Shown here: positions 8,774-17,921 of the stretch, piece by piece
Numbering within the stretch: position 1 is the stretch's first letter
How the letters are laid out: the number at the start of each line of letters is the position of its first letter
From: ZC4RG29 sp964521255
Lineage (GTDB): Bacteria; Bacteroidota; Bacteroidia; Cytophagales; Cyclobacteriaceae
Length of the DNA stretch: 64,000 nt
NCBI GenBank assembly: GCA_964521255.1
Contig: CAZFRM010000020.1
Span: forward strand, 18,210 to 82,209
Reading direction: 5' to 3'
Position numbers and translations under genes: made by a program
The notes under the pieces: generated by a model
The model's database searches: none
What the model was told of the DNA's origin: nothing
What the model saw: only the letters and a program-made list of their open reading frames with translations

Positions 8774-9949
8774 ATGTTCCTCATATTCATTCTTGTTGTC
8801 TCTTTTATCTCATGTCGAGAAAAAAGTGAGCAAGACCTAATACTTGGCAATTGGAAACTTGTAATCGATTCGATAGAATATGATCAAATGGATCAGTCTC
8901 CCCCCGCACCATTTGCCATTCCAGGTAGAGGTATTTCATATACATTCCTAAACGACAGCATAGTAGATACTCGGATGGCGTACTATAAGATTATCAGACA
9001 TAAGGGACGAAGGCGAGAAATTCGCTTCATTGGAACAAAAACGAACTATAAGATCATAGATGATTCTCTTAAAATCTACGATCTTACTGACTCAGTTTGG
9101 CGGAGTGCAAAAAAAATAACGAGGATAACCAATGATACTTTGATATTGACAAAGAGAGATGGGCAAAAAATGGTTTTTGTAAGGCACGATTATAATTTGG
9201 ACATGAAGCCATGTTTCGACCAAATTTCCCTTTCCAGTTCTGGTTGTTATGGCTCCTGTCCCGTAATGAACATTATAATCGATTCAACTGGACATGTTGT
9301 GTACCACGGGGAAATGTACGTTGATAAAGTAGGATTTTACGAAGGACAGATTACCAAAGAGAAATTTTTAAATATCGAACGTGAGTTTCGAAAGGCGAAC
9401 GTCAAAGATCTAAGTGATCAGTATTCTGCAAGTTGGACTGATGATGAAACTATTTCAACAACATTCTGTAGACAACATAAAATAGTAAAATCAGTTGAGG
9501 ATTATGGACGAACCGCTCCAGATGAGCTTGTTTGGGCATATCCATCGCTTAGATACTTATTTCAAGAGTTAGATTTAAAACAAATAGACTCAACCAAAAT
9601 ACCAATCTATTTGAATTTGCGCTTTTTTGGATTTGAAAAAGGAAAGAAATTTTTACGTCTAACGCAATCTGAAAGTTTTTTAGTCTGGAATTATTTAAGA
9701 AATGGAACAGTGGCACAAAGTTTATTTAATCAAACATTCGAGCTTAGCTTTACGCCTAATCACATTTGGCAACCTTCTAACGATGAAATATATCAGCACG
9801 AGAAGAAAGTGAGAAGTATTAAGACAGATGGGCGATTTTATACTTTCGATTTAATTGGCCAGAAAGCAATAACGATAGATATTGGATTCAATTACATCTC
9901 GGAGAACAATGGCCTGGCAAGATTTCATGAAAAGAAAGCTTACGAGTAG
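8774..9949 (+). CDS. Lipoprotein with N-terminal lipocalin-like part and DUF6438-like domain
   Basis: The ATG at 8774 gives a lipoprotein signal, MFLIFILVVSFISCREKSE, with the lipobox cysteine at residue 14; the earlier in-frame ATG at 8744 would put 10 charged residues in front of it. Residues about 20-130 (LILGNWKLVIDSIEYDQ onward) look like the beta-rich lipocalin-like domains of Bacteroidota lipoproteins. Residues about 145-265 contain ISLSSSGCYGSCPVMNIII and the pattern GHVVYHGEMYVDKVGFYEG, which match what I know of DUF6438. The two cysteines in GCYGSCP are the family's hallmark. The function of the family is unknown. AT-rich, isolated gene. Confidence 0.65.
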   Translation: MFLIFILVVSFISCREKSEQDLILGNWKLVIDSIEYDQMDQSPPAPFAIPGRGISYTFLNDSIVDTRMAYYKIIRHKGRRREIRFIGTKTNYKIIDDSLKIYDLTDSVWRSAKKITRITNDTLILTKRDGQKMVFVRHDYNLDMKPCFDQISLSSSGCYGSCPVMNIIIDSTGHVVYHGEMYVDKVGFYEGQITKEKFLNIEREFRKANVKDLSDQYSASWTDDETISTTFCRQHKIVKSVEDYGRTAPDELVWAYPSLRYLFQELDLKQIDSTKIPIYLNLRFFGFEKGKKFLRLTQSESFLVWNYLRNGTVAQSLFNQTFELSFTPNHIWQPSNDEIYQHEKKVRSIKTDGRFYTFDLIGQKAITIDIGFNYISENNGLARFHEKKAYE

Positions 9950-10111
9950 AGGTAACAGCCATCAATAACAGTAGCTGTTGCACGGCTACCCTAAAGAACT
10001 AAAATTTTATTTTTATGAATAACCCGTGCGTTAATTTGATTTTTTATTTTTCCCCCGATGGGATTGTCAACAATAAGTAAACAGTAGCGGATTTTTATAA
10101 CAAACCTTGCA

Positions 10112-10854
10112 ATGAACAATCTAAATGAAATTGCAATTCAAATAGAATTACATTCTGTAGAGGGCATAAAAGAATGTTTTGCAAACGGAGTGAATCCTAA
10201 TGACAATTTTAACGGCGAGCCTCTTATTTATGAGCTTACAAGTGAATATACCAGACCTCAAGATTTAAAGATTGTGTCAGGGCATTCGTAGACTACGGGC
10301 TTGAGTTTGAGGATAAAATTCTTTTGAGCGTACTGTTAGACGATGCAAAATCGCTTGACGATCTATTAACCAATAGCCCTGAGGCGATCTCAAAAAAATA
10401 TACTTTACGTTGTGCGTATACACCTTTTTACGAAGCGACCCTTTTACACATCTGTGCTGAATTCAATCATCTTTCTTGTGCGAAAGTTCTTGTTAAACAT
10501 GGACTGGATATAAATGTATTGGCAGGAGTTGATGAAAATGGATTTGGCGGGCAGACTCCCATTTTCCACATCGTAAACCAAAACAATAATCAATCAGTTG
10601 ACATGCTCAACTATTTTCTTGACAATTCTGCCGACTTAAAAATAACTGTTCCCGGACTTATCTGGGGTAAAGGCTACGATTGGGAAACACTCATTCCATC
10701 TGTAAATCCCATCAGCTATGCGATGATGGGACTTTTACCACAAATGCACAGAGATGAAATTACAATTTCAAAAATTGTAACAACCTTATTGAAACACAGA
10801 TACGGAATTGACTATTCGTCAAAAAATATTCCGTGCAAGTATTTAAAGCGTTGA
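10112..10854 (+). pseudogene. Ankyrin-repeat-like gene broken by a frameshift
   Basis: An ATG at 10112 opens a frame (MNNLNEIAIQIELHSVEGIK...) that stops at 10289-10291. The protein continues in another frame: reading from about 10270 gives DCVRAFVDYGLEFEDK, which joins smoothly to the open frame that runs to 10854. Adding one A to the AAA run at 10267-10269 would restore a single reading frame. The later part has ankyrin-like helices (TLLHICAEFNHLSCAKVLVKHGLDINV). Ankyrin repeats mediate protein-protein contacts, and no partner gene is evident. The lesion could be a real frameshift or a homopolymer sequencing error. If the latter, the intact protein would be about 247 residues. Confidence 0.7.
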
Positions 10855-10865
10855 TTGAATTTTTC

Positions 10866-12026
10866 TCAGATACCAAACTTCGCAATACCTAACTCCAATC
10901 CTCTTAACTCTGCCAAACCTTTAAGCCTGCCAATAGCAGAATAGCCGGGATAAGTTTTTTTCCTGAGATCATCCAACATTAAATGTCCGTGATCCGGGCG
11001 CATAGGGATTGATTTACCCGTGCGTTGCATGAGTTTTACTACTTCTCTTACAACACCTGCCATATCGGTGTCGCCATCAAGGTGATTGGCTTCGTAGAAA
11101 TTTCCTTCGCTGTCGCGTTTGGTATTGCGTAAGTGCAGGAAGTGAATGTGGTCGCCAAGTCTTTGTACCATGCCAACCGTGTCGTTGTCCTCTCGTGCGC
11201 CATAAGAGCCGGTGCAGAAACATAATCCGTTGGCGGGAGATGGTGCGGCATTGATAAGTTCTTTCGCATCTTTTTCTGTACTCACAACGCGTGGTAATCC
11301 AATGATCGGGAATGGAGGATCGTCAGGATGTATAGCCATTTTCAAACCTGCTTCTTCTGCCACGGGAACAACTTGTTGTAGGAAATAAAAAAGATGTTGC
11401 TTCAGCTTTGCTGCATCGATATGTTCATACGTTTTTAACGCGGCAAGAATTTGCTCTTCAGTAAAACGTTCGTCGCTTCCGGGTAAGCCCAACAGAGCAT
11501 TGCGATAAAGAATTTCTTTTTCCTCATCGGTCATGCTTTCGAATCGTTTCTTTGCTCTCTCAATATCTTGTTGAGTGTAATCTTTTTCAGCGCCTGGTCT
11601 TTTTAATATGAAGAGATCAAACGCAAGAAATGCCGCTTTTTCAAAACGTAATGCTTTACTGCCATTGGGTAGTGTAAAGAATGGATCGGTACGCATCCAA
11701 TCCAGGATAGGCATAAAGTTATAAGTCACCACCTTCAATCCACATGAGCCTACATTTCGCAAACTGATTTTATAATTCTCAATGTGCTGCTTGAAGTTGC
11801 CGGAATGTTTTTTAATTTCTTCATGAACGGGCAGACTTTCAATTACAGTCCAGGTGAGTCCTGCATCCTCAATTTCTTTTTTTCTTTTGTTAATTTCTTC
11901 GATTGTCCAGATATCTCCGACAGGAATGTGATGAAGTGCTGTTACTACTCCTGTACATCCGGCCTGCCTGATATCCTGTAAGCTCACGGGGTCATTGGGT
12001 CCGAACCACCGCATGGTCTGCTCCAT
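10866..12026 (-). CDS. uxuA: Mannonate dehydratase
   Basis: Dehydrates D-mannonate to 2-keto-3-deoxy-D-gluconate in the cytoplasmic glucuronate pathway. MEQTMRWFGPNDPVSLQDIRQ at the N terminus (given here in part of the conserved block) and VVTALHHIPVG are classic UxuA sequence. LKMAIHPDDPPFPIIGLPR and FCTGSYGAREDND carry the metal- and substrate-binding His, Asp and Cys residues. PDHGHLML near the end fits as well. The ATG at 12026 matches the usual family start better than the ATG at 12035. It is 91 bases downstream of the GH67 alpha-glucuronidase gene on the same strand, so released glucuronic acid would feed this step. The partner enzymes UxaC and UxuB are not in the window. Confidence 0.94.
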   Translation of the reverse strand: MEQTMRWFGPNDPVSLQDIRQAGCTGVVTALHHIPVGDIWTIEEINKRKKEIEDAGLTWTVIESLPVHEEIKKHSGNFKQHIENYKISLRNVGSCGLKVVTYNFMPILDWMRTDPFFTLPNGSKALRFEKAAFLAFDLFILKRPGAEKDYTQQDIERAKKRFESMTDEEKEILYRNALLGLPGSDERFTEEQILAALKTYEHIDAAKLKQHLFYFLQQVVPVAEEAGLKMAIHPDDPPFPIIGLPRVVSTEKDAKELINAAPSPANGLCFCTGSYGAREDNDTVGMVQRLGDHIHFLHLRNTKRDSEGNFYEANHLDGDTDMAGVVREVVKLMQRTGKSIPMRPDHGHLMLDDLRKKTYPGYSAIGRLKGLAELRGLELGIAKFGI

Positions 12027-12083
12027 TAAGATCATAGGTATTCCTTGTTTGATGTATTTTTATTTATTCAATATTCAATCCTT

Positions 12084-12105
12084 CTCCGTAGGAGTCCTTT
12101 CGGAC
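12084..12105. repeat. Paired short palindromes between GH67 and uxuA
   Basis: CTCC-GTA-GGAG (12084-12094) is followed at once by GTCC-TTTC-GGAC (12094-12105). The first is the same short palindrome that recurs seven times in the repeat array at 20631-21261. Possible transcript processing or attenuation hairpins within the GH67-uxuA unit. Confidence 0.5.
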
Positions 12106-12117
12106 AACTATTTTTTT

Positions 12118-14283
12118 CTACCACTTCGGTCTTATTCCGGGTGCATACGGGAATGCAAGTTTTTCATAGTACTCCAGTGTATGTTCGGGTTTCTCAAGTT
12201 CTGCTGGTATGGGTCGCTTTGAAAATGTCTGGAAATATAACAAACAGGAATTTCTCCACATCACTGCTTCTTTTTCCTGGATGGTAAGAAGCATTTTTAC
12301 ATGATCGAATCGATCGGGATCAATCTGACTTTGTAAACTATTCCAGGTCTTTTGCATCCAACGTACCGAATCAACGCCGGTGGAATATTTGTAGCAGAGC
12401 GCATCCCATAAGGTCTTGCCTGATTTTGTTTTGTAGTCCCAGTCAACATGATGAAACCACAAAAGAAATTTCTCCGGACAAAGATCCAACGATGAAAATT
12501 TTTCTTCGACAGGAGGGAAGTATTGACTCACGGCATTGCTTCCGGTTTTTGTACGATTAAATCCGATTCCAAGTGAATCAGCTTTATGATAATATACTGA
12601 AGTCCAGTCGGGACGACCTTTATTTACCCACGGACCCGGACCATAGTGATGATCGAAGCCCATGATGTGATGCAGACCCATCGGCGTCATATAATCAACC
12701 AAAGTTTCATGTGAGGTAAGCATCATTGATTTTATTGGCGCTACTGCTTTTGCATCATTAGTGAATGTCATGCGAATCCATTCCTCTGCAATTTGCTCTG
12801 CTGATAACTGATGATTCCATGCAAGTCGTCCGAAAGAATACCAGTTGGATTGGCCAAAGGGATGACCACACCAGTTTCTTTCGTTACCAATATTAGCAAC
12901 ACCACACATTCCGGATAACGAATGATTATCCAATGTACCGTCAATAACTTTAGCAACGGTTGAACCTTCACCTTTCGCGTACGTGTCTGAGTCAAGGCAT
13001 TCTTTGAATAACGTAGCGAGGTAAACCAGATGGGTTGCGAAACCAAGATATTCTTGTGTGATCTGGAACTCCATCATCAGCGGAGTTTTCGGCATCGCGC
13101 CGAACAACGGATGAAAAGGTTCACGCGGTTGAAAATCAATGGCGCCATTTTTCACCTGCACCATAACATTCGGCTTTAATGTTCCATCCAGCGGTTTGAA
13201 TTCATTATAAGCCTGCTTGTGCCGGTCTTCAGGTACATTGCTGTCATATACAAAAGCGCGCCACATCACTATGCCGTTATGTGGCGCCAGGGCATCGGCA
13301 AGCAGGTTAGCGCCATCAGCATGTGACCTTTCATAATTCTGCGGACCAGGCTGACCTTCTGAGTTAGCCTTCACTACGAAACCGCCGAAGTCTGGCACAT
13401 ACTTATATATTTCAGCTACTTTATTCTTCCACCACTCTTTCACTTCCTCATCGAGAGGGTCAGCAGTTTTGAGTCCGCCAATTTCAATAGGTGCGCTAAA
13501 GCGTGCGGTGAGGTAAATCTTTATTCCATACGGACGGAAGATATTAGCCAGGGCAGCAACTTTTTCCAGGTAGAGAGGTGTAAGGACTAAAGCATTGGAA
13601 TTAACATTTGTAACCACACTTCCATTAATTCCTACTGAAGCGTTGGCGCGGGCATAATCCTTATAACGTGGATCGATATAGTCGGGAAGTTTATGCCAAT
13701 CCCAGATGGAAAATCCTGCATAGCCACGTTCAACGGTTCGGTCAAGATTGTCCCAGTGATTGAGGATACGCAGCTTTAATTTCGGATTACTTTCAATAGA
13801 GAGGTTGCTGATTTCCTGGTTTGTTTGAATTAATCGTAGAAAGTGAAAAGAGCCATACAACACACCAATATCAGTCTTTGCCGTAATGACAATTACTTTT
13901 CTTTTCTCTAAAGTTGTGCTGAAAATTAAAAAGCCCTCTTCATTAAGGGTATTCACCTTCTCGCTCAAATTCAATTTTGCCAACACAGGAGAGCTTGCTA
14001 TGGCGGCAACGACGGTACCATCGGTTTTGATTGAGTTGGTCAAAGAAACAGCATTACCCAGTAGTCCTGTAAGTCCAAGTTGCAATTCATCTTTAGCCGC
14101 AACAAGGGTTGGTGAATCACCACTGACCATCAAACTCCTGATGCTTTTGCCATAGCGGTTGAGTATTTGTTGATCAGAAATTTGATCGTAACGCAGCCAA
14201 AGCCGGTAACCGTCTTCAGCGTTAGTTGATAAAGTTGATAAAATTAAGATCAGAATAGCTGTTATTTTCTTTAATTTCTCCAT
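12118..14283 (-). CDS. Alpha-glucuronidase, GH67
   Basis: Removes (4-O-methyl)-glucuronic acid from the non-reducing end of xylo-oligosaccharides. The 721-residue length, signal peptide (KITAILILILSTLSTNAEDGYRLW in part) and the GH67 order of domains are normal. GFVVKANSEGQPGPQ and ADALAPHNGIVMWRAFVYD are highly conserved GH67 core segments, and LMMEFQITQEYLGF and MGFDHHYGPGPW follow. The signal peptide points to a periplasmic enzyme. Transcribed away from the GH30 gene, with a LacI-type operator in the shared 142-base promoter region, and followed by uxuA. It complements GH115, which acts on internal side chains. Confidence 0.94.
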   Translation of the reverse strand: MEKLKKITAILILILSTLSTNAEDGYRLWLRYDQISDQQILNRYGKSIRSLMVSGDSPTLVAAKDELQLGLTGLLGNAVSLTNSIKTDGTVVAAIASSPVLAKLNLSEKVNTLNEEGFLIFSTTLEKRKVIVITAKTDIGVLYGSFHFLRLIQTNQEISNLSIESNPKLKLRILNHWDNLDRTVERGYAGFSIWDWHKLPDYIDPRYKDYARANASVGINGSVVTNVNSNALVLTPLYLEKVAALANIFRPYGIKIYLTARFSAPIEIGGLKTADPLDEEVKEWWKNKVAEIYKYVPDFGGFVVKANSEGQPGPQNYERSHADGANLLADALAPHNGIVMWRAFVYDSNVPEDRHKQAYNEFKPLDGTLKPNVMVQVKNGAIDFQPREPFHPLFGAMPKTPLMMEFQITQEYLGFATHLVYLATLFKECLDSDTYAKGEGSTVAKVIDGTLDNHSLSGMCGVANIGNERNWCGHPFGQSNWYSFGRLAWNHQLSAEQIAEEWIRMTFTNDAKAVAPIKSMMLTSHETLVDYMTPMGLHHIMGFDHHYGPGPWVNKGRPDWTSVYYHKADSLGIGFNRTKTGSNAVSQYFPPVEEKFSSLDLCPEKFLLWFHHVDWDYKTKSGKTLWDALCYKYSTGVDSVRWMQKTWNSLQSQIDPDRFDHVKMLLTIQEKEAVMWRNSCLLYFQTFSKRPIPAELEKPEHTLEYYEKLAFPYAPGIRPKW

Positions 14284-14362
14284 TGCTTTTCAGTTAGTTA
14301 AGATCGAAGGACTGTAATCTTTTCAAAGATGTTGGAATTTTACAGATTTTTTTAAGAATTTA

Positions 14363-14376
14363 CGCAATCGGTTGCG
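14363..14376. promoter_or_regulatory. LacI-family operator 1, divergent GH67 / GH30 promoter
   Basis: CGCAATCGGTTGCG has the inverted CGCAA...TTGCG arms of LacI/GalR-type operators. The identical 14 bases occur at 28763-28776 beside the lacI-family gene, and a variant occurs at 28852-28865. Its right arm contains the TTG at 14372-14374. With TAATTTAA at 14392-14399 (17 bases away), this TTG would form a near-consensus promoter for the GH30 operon, so binding here should block RNA polymerase. Confidence 0.78.
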
Positions 14377-14425
14377 CGAATATTAACTTTTTAATTTAAC
14401 GTTGAACTCAAATACTCTTAAACGA

Positions 14426-15793
14426 ATGAAGCGATTATTACTCCTGTTGTTGACTGCTATTGTGTTTTCGTGTGGTGATGAAGATGAACCAGAGACTAAT
14501 CCTCCCCCGGAGCCAACTACAAAAAAGATTACCATTGATCCTTCTATCACTTACCAGGAAATGGTAGGCTTTGGAGGTGCGTTGACGTGGTATTCAGATC
14601 GAATGATTAGCAGCGCCAACAAGAATGCTATTGCCCAGCTATTGTTTGAGGATCTGGGAACTGATATTGTTCGTTTCCAGGCGTTTTACTATCCGAACGA
14701 TTATCCTGATTATAAAGGTACGGCGAACATGAGTTATGATAATTCAGCCGCACTTTTCAACACAACCAACCAGATATATAATCTTAAGAATGATTATGAT
14801 CCCGATATCAAGGTCTTGCTCAGTTCGTGGGGGCCACCACGTGCCTTGAAAAGTAATGATAATGAACGGGAAGGAACTTTAAAGAAAGATGACGATGGAT
14901 TTATGTATGATGAGTTTGCTCAATACTGGGAGGACATTCTCGATAACGTGCCATTTAACCCGGATTATATCAGCATACAAAATGAGCCTACATATTCCAA
15001 TCCTGGCTGGACAACCTGCGTATGGTCAGCAACAGAAAATACTAACTACCCAAGCTATATGACGGCTTTTGATGCCGTGCATGATAAGATCAAAGACAGG
15101 ACCTATGTACCTGTTATGATCGGGCCTGAATCGCAGGATTTGCTAAGCCCATTCACATCTTTTGCCAACCTACTCAAGGACAAACCGCACTGTGGCATTC
15201 TTGGATACCATCCTTACAATATCAATTCAGGAACCACCAGTTCTCAAATTGATTTTCTCTTAAATGCTGTAGCCGGTTATAACACAAAGCCGAACCTGAT
15301 GACTGAATTCTCGGATAACCTGAATTGGTTCAGCACGGCAATGTTCATAAACAGCACGTTGACCAAAGCGAATTCATCCGGTTACATTTACTGGAAAATG
15401 GTATGGGCTACACCAACCGGCACAAATCCAGATGTGGCTATGATTTCAATTAATCAAAATGGTAATTATACCGTAACGCCATACTTCCATTTGATGAAAC
15501 ATTTTTCAAAAGATATTAACGCCGGTCATCAACGCATCGAGGTAACATCTGAAAATACTTCGTTGTCTGTTTCAGGATTCATGAATGAAGCTGAAGATCA
15601 GGTAACGTTAATTGTTATCAATTCAGGAACGCAGGCTACACTGGACCTGGAAGTAAAGAACGGTACAATCAATACAATAAAAGCAGTACAAAGTAAGGAA
15701 GGTTCTTATTATCAAACTGTAGAGGGAGTGAGCGTTGATAAATCCGTTGTGTTTCCTTCACAATCCATTACAACGATAACATTGGGTATTTAG
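14426..15793 (+). CDS. GH30-family glucuronoxylanase-like lipoprotein
   Basis: The ATG at 14426 starts a lipoprotein signal (MKRLLLLLLTAIVFSCGDED, Cys 17), so the enzyme should be anchored in the outer membrane or periplasm. The body is a GH30 barrel: ITYQEMVGFGGALTWYSD at the start, the general acid Glu in ISIQNEPTYSNPGW (near residue 185) and the nucleophile Glu in NLMTEFSDNLNW (near residue 293). A beta-domain follows (IEVTSENTSLSVSGF). Its place in a glucuronoxylan locus suggests the xylanase branch of GH30 rather than glucosylceramidase. Substrate specificity is inferred. First gene of a plus-strand unit with the next gene only 23 bases on. Confidence 0.87.
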   Translation: MKRLLLLLLTAIVFSCGDEDEPETNPPPEPTTKKITIDPSITYQEMVGFGGALTWYSDRMISSANKNAIAQLLFEDLGTDIVRFQAFYYPNDYPDYKGTANMSYDNSAALFNTTNQIYNLKNDYDPDIKVLLSSWGPPRALKSNDNEREGTLKKDDDGFMYDEFAQYWEDILDNVPFNPDYISIQNEPTYSNPGWTTCVWSATENTNYPSYMTAFDAVHDKIKDRTYVPVMIGPESQDLLSPFTSFANLLKDKPHCGILGYHPYNINSGTTSSQIDFLLNAVAGYNTKPNLMTEFSDNLNWFSTAMFINSTLTKANSSGYIYWKMVWATPTGTNPDVAMISINQNGNYTVTPYFHLMKHFSKDINAGHQRIEVTSENTSLSVSGFMNEAEDQVTLIVINSGTQATLDLEVKNGTINTIKAVQSKEGSYYQTVEGVSVDKSVVFPSQSITTITLGI

Positions 15794-15816
15794 ATGAGTG
15801 AGTTTAAAAATTCGTT

Positions 15817-17034
15817 ATGAAAAGATTTTACTGTTACCTTTTTCTCTCCTTTAGCATTGCCCTTCATCATTCAGGTTTCGCACAACTGGCTGATGGAAAG
15901 TGCAGATTTTTAGGCAACATCATTTCGAGCTATGTACCTTCAGATTTTACAACCTACTGGAACCAGGTTACACCCGAGAATTCGGGTAAGTGGGGTTCTG
16001 TTGAATCTGTACAAGATGACATGAAGTGGGCCGGACTTGACCTGGCTTACAATATGGCAAAGAGTAAAGGGTATCCATTCAAGCATCATGCTTTTGTTTG
16101 GGGGCAGCAGCAACCTTCCTGGATCAGCTCACTTACATTAGAGGAGCAGGAAGCTGAAGTGGAGGAATGGATAAAATCTTATGCTGAGCGTTATCCCGAT
16201 ACCGATTTTATAGATGTGGTAAACGAACCCCTGCATGCTCCGCCGGCTTATGCGCAGGCCCTGGGTGGCGCAGGAACAACAGGTTGGGATTGGGTGATCT
16301 GGTCATTTGAAAAGGCACGTCAATATTGTCCCAACGCAAAGTTGATTCTTAATGATTATAATATCATCAACAATGACTATGCTACCACGCAATATTTACA
16401 GATCATAAATTTGCTTAAGACGAGGAACCTCATTGATGGTATTGGTGAGCAAGGACACTTTTTCGAGACAACTCCCTTATCCACATTGACCACCAATTTG
16501 AATAAGCTTTATGCTACCGGGCTTCCCATTTATATTTCAGAGTATGATGTTAACCTCGCTGATGATACCGAACAGCTTAATATATATAAAGAGCAGTTTC
16601 ATTTTTTCTGGACGCATCCGGGTGTTCAGGGCATTACCCTTTGGGGATACCGGCAGGGTGAGATCTGGCGAACGAATGCTTACCTGGTAAGATCAAATGG
16701 TACCGCCCGGCCAGCTTTAACCTGGCTTCAGTCGTACGTTCCGGGTGCAGCGGGCGGAGTCTTTTGCCAAACGGTTACCGGTGTTGAGGAAGATCATAAT
16801 ACACGATTCACGGCTTATCCCAATCCCGTAACATCAGGCAAACTAACTGTGGAGCTGAAGGATAAATCATCGACGATAAGGATCATGGATATAAATGGTC
16901 GGGAAATAAAAAGTGTTGCTAACAATGGGCAACCTTCCATTACCATCGACATGGATGTTGCTCCCGGTGTTTACATCATGAGGATAGGGAACCATAAGCA
17001 GATACTCACGAAGAAAATTATTGTTGAACAATAA
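15817..17034 (+). CDS. GH10 endo-1,4-beta-xylanase with T9SS C-terminal sorting domain
   Basis: Secreted endoxylanase. A signal peptide (residues 1-22, ending SGFAQ) precedes a compact GH10 barrel: KHHAFVWGQQQPSW, the acid/base Glu in DFIDVVNEPLHAP (near residue 134), GIGEQGHFFE, the nucleophile in PIYISEYDVNL (near residue 241) and GITLWGYRQGEIW. Residues about 325-405 form a type-A T9SS tail: TAYPNPVTSGKLTVELKD, then IRIMDINGREI, then GVYIMRIGNHKQILTKKIIV. This tail routes the enzyme across the outer membrane for cell-surface attachment or release. The barrel is shorter than in the second GH10 of the locus. Sits between GH30 and the bicupin in one tightly spaced unit. Confidence 0.94.
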   Translation: MKRFYCYLFLSFSIALHHSGFAQLADGKCRFLGNIISSYVPSDFTTYWNQVTPENSGKWGSVESVQDDMKWAGLDLAYNMAKSKGYPFKHHAFVWGQQQPSWISSLTLEEQEAEVEEWIKSYAERYPDTDFIDVVNEPLHAPPAYAQALGGAGTTGWDWVIWSFEKARQYCPNAKLILNDYNIINNDYATTQYLQIINLLKTRNLIDGIGEQGHFFETTPLSTLTTNLNKLYATGLPIYISEYDVNLADDTEQLNIYKEQFHFFWTHPGVQGITLWGYRQGEIWRTNAYLVRSNGTARPALTWLQSYVPGAAGGVFCQTVTGVEEDHNTRFTAYPNPVTSGKLTVELKDKSSTIRIMDINGREIKSVANNGQPSITIDMDVAPGVYIMRIGNHKQILTKKIIVEQ

Positions 17035-17049
17035 TCAATTTGACATTTG

Positions 17050-17820
17050 ATGATCAGGCTCATTTCTTTAATCATCTTTTCTTTTGCATCAATCCTGTAT
17101 GCCCAGGTACCAGAAGTTAAATCCACCGTTTACCAGTGGGATGATTTGGAAGTTGTCAAGGAAGAAACACGTGACCGGAGGCAGGTACTGAAAGGAAGCA
17201 CGACTGATCTTGCCTTCCTGGAAATTCATACATCAACATTGCAACCGGGTAAATCACCTCACCCTGGTCATACGCATAAAGATGAGGAGGAATTAATCAT
17301 CGTAAAAGAGGGAAAACTTAAAGTAACAATTGGTAATCAAAGTAAAGTGATTGGTCCCGGAAGTGTGGCATTAGCTATCCCTGGAGATGAACATGGTTTC
17401 GAAAATGGAGGAGACACACCGGTAACCTATTACGTATTAAAGTACAAATCCAAATTGCCAATGAATGTTGAACGTGGCAAACAAAGCGGCGGCTCTTTTA
17501 TACTGGATTATAACGACATTCCTTTTACTGCTCACGATAAAGGGGGAATCAGAAAATATTTTGACAGACCTACAGCAATGTCCAGCAGATTTGAGATGCA
17601 TGTGACTACACTTAACACGGGATTAAAAAGTCACGACCCACACACGCATCGTGCAGAAGAGATTGTACTGTTAATGAATGGAGATGCTGAAATGCAGATA
17701 AGTGAAGATCATCTTCCGGCAACTCCGGGAGCTGTAATTTTTCTGGGAGCTAATGTATTGCACGCCATTCGAAATACAGGAAGTGAGGCTTGTGAGTATT
17801 TTGCTTTTCAATGGCAGTGA
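17050..17820 (+). CDS. Exported bicupin protein of unknown function
   Basis: A 256-residue protein with a signal peptide (ISLIIFSFASILYAQ) and two cupin domains. The first carries HPGHTHKDEEELIIVKEGKL, with its second metal patch in GDEHGF. The second carries HDPHTHRAEEIVLLMNG and ends with GANVLHAIRNTG. Both have the HxH...E metal ligands, so both may bind metal. ATG at 17050 (a TTG precedes it at 17047). It is 16 bases after the GH10 stop codon and 101 bases before the GH3 start, so it is co-transcribed with xylan enzymes. Possible roles are uronic acid or sugar isomerisation, or sugar binding. No known enzyme activity can be assigned. Confidence 0.8.
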   Translation: MIRLISLIIFSFASILYAQVPEVKSTVYQWDDLEVVKEETRDRRQVLKGSTTDLAFLEIHTSTLQPGKSPHPGHTHKDEEELIIVKEGKLKVTIGNQSKVIGPGSVALAIPGDEHGFENGGDTPVTYYVLKYKSKLPMNVERGKQSGGSFILDYNDIPFTAHDKGGIRKYFDRPTAMSSRFEMHVTTLNTGLKSHDPHTHRAEEIVLLMNGDAEMQISEDHLPATPGAVIFLGANVLHAIRNTGSEACEYFAFQWQ

Positions 17821-17921
17821 TAATGGTTAAAAGTTAATTGTTAACCGGAGATTGTTCAAAGTCTATAAGATTTTATAATACCATTTCAATATTTCCTCAA
17901 ACTATAACACCTTCCTTTCTC

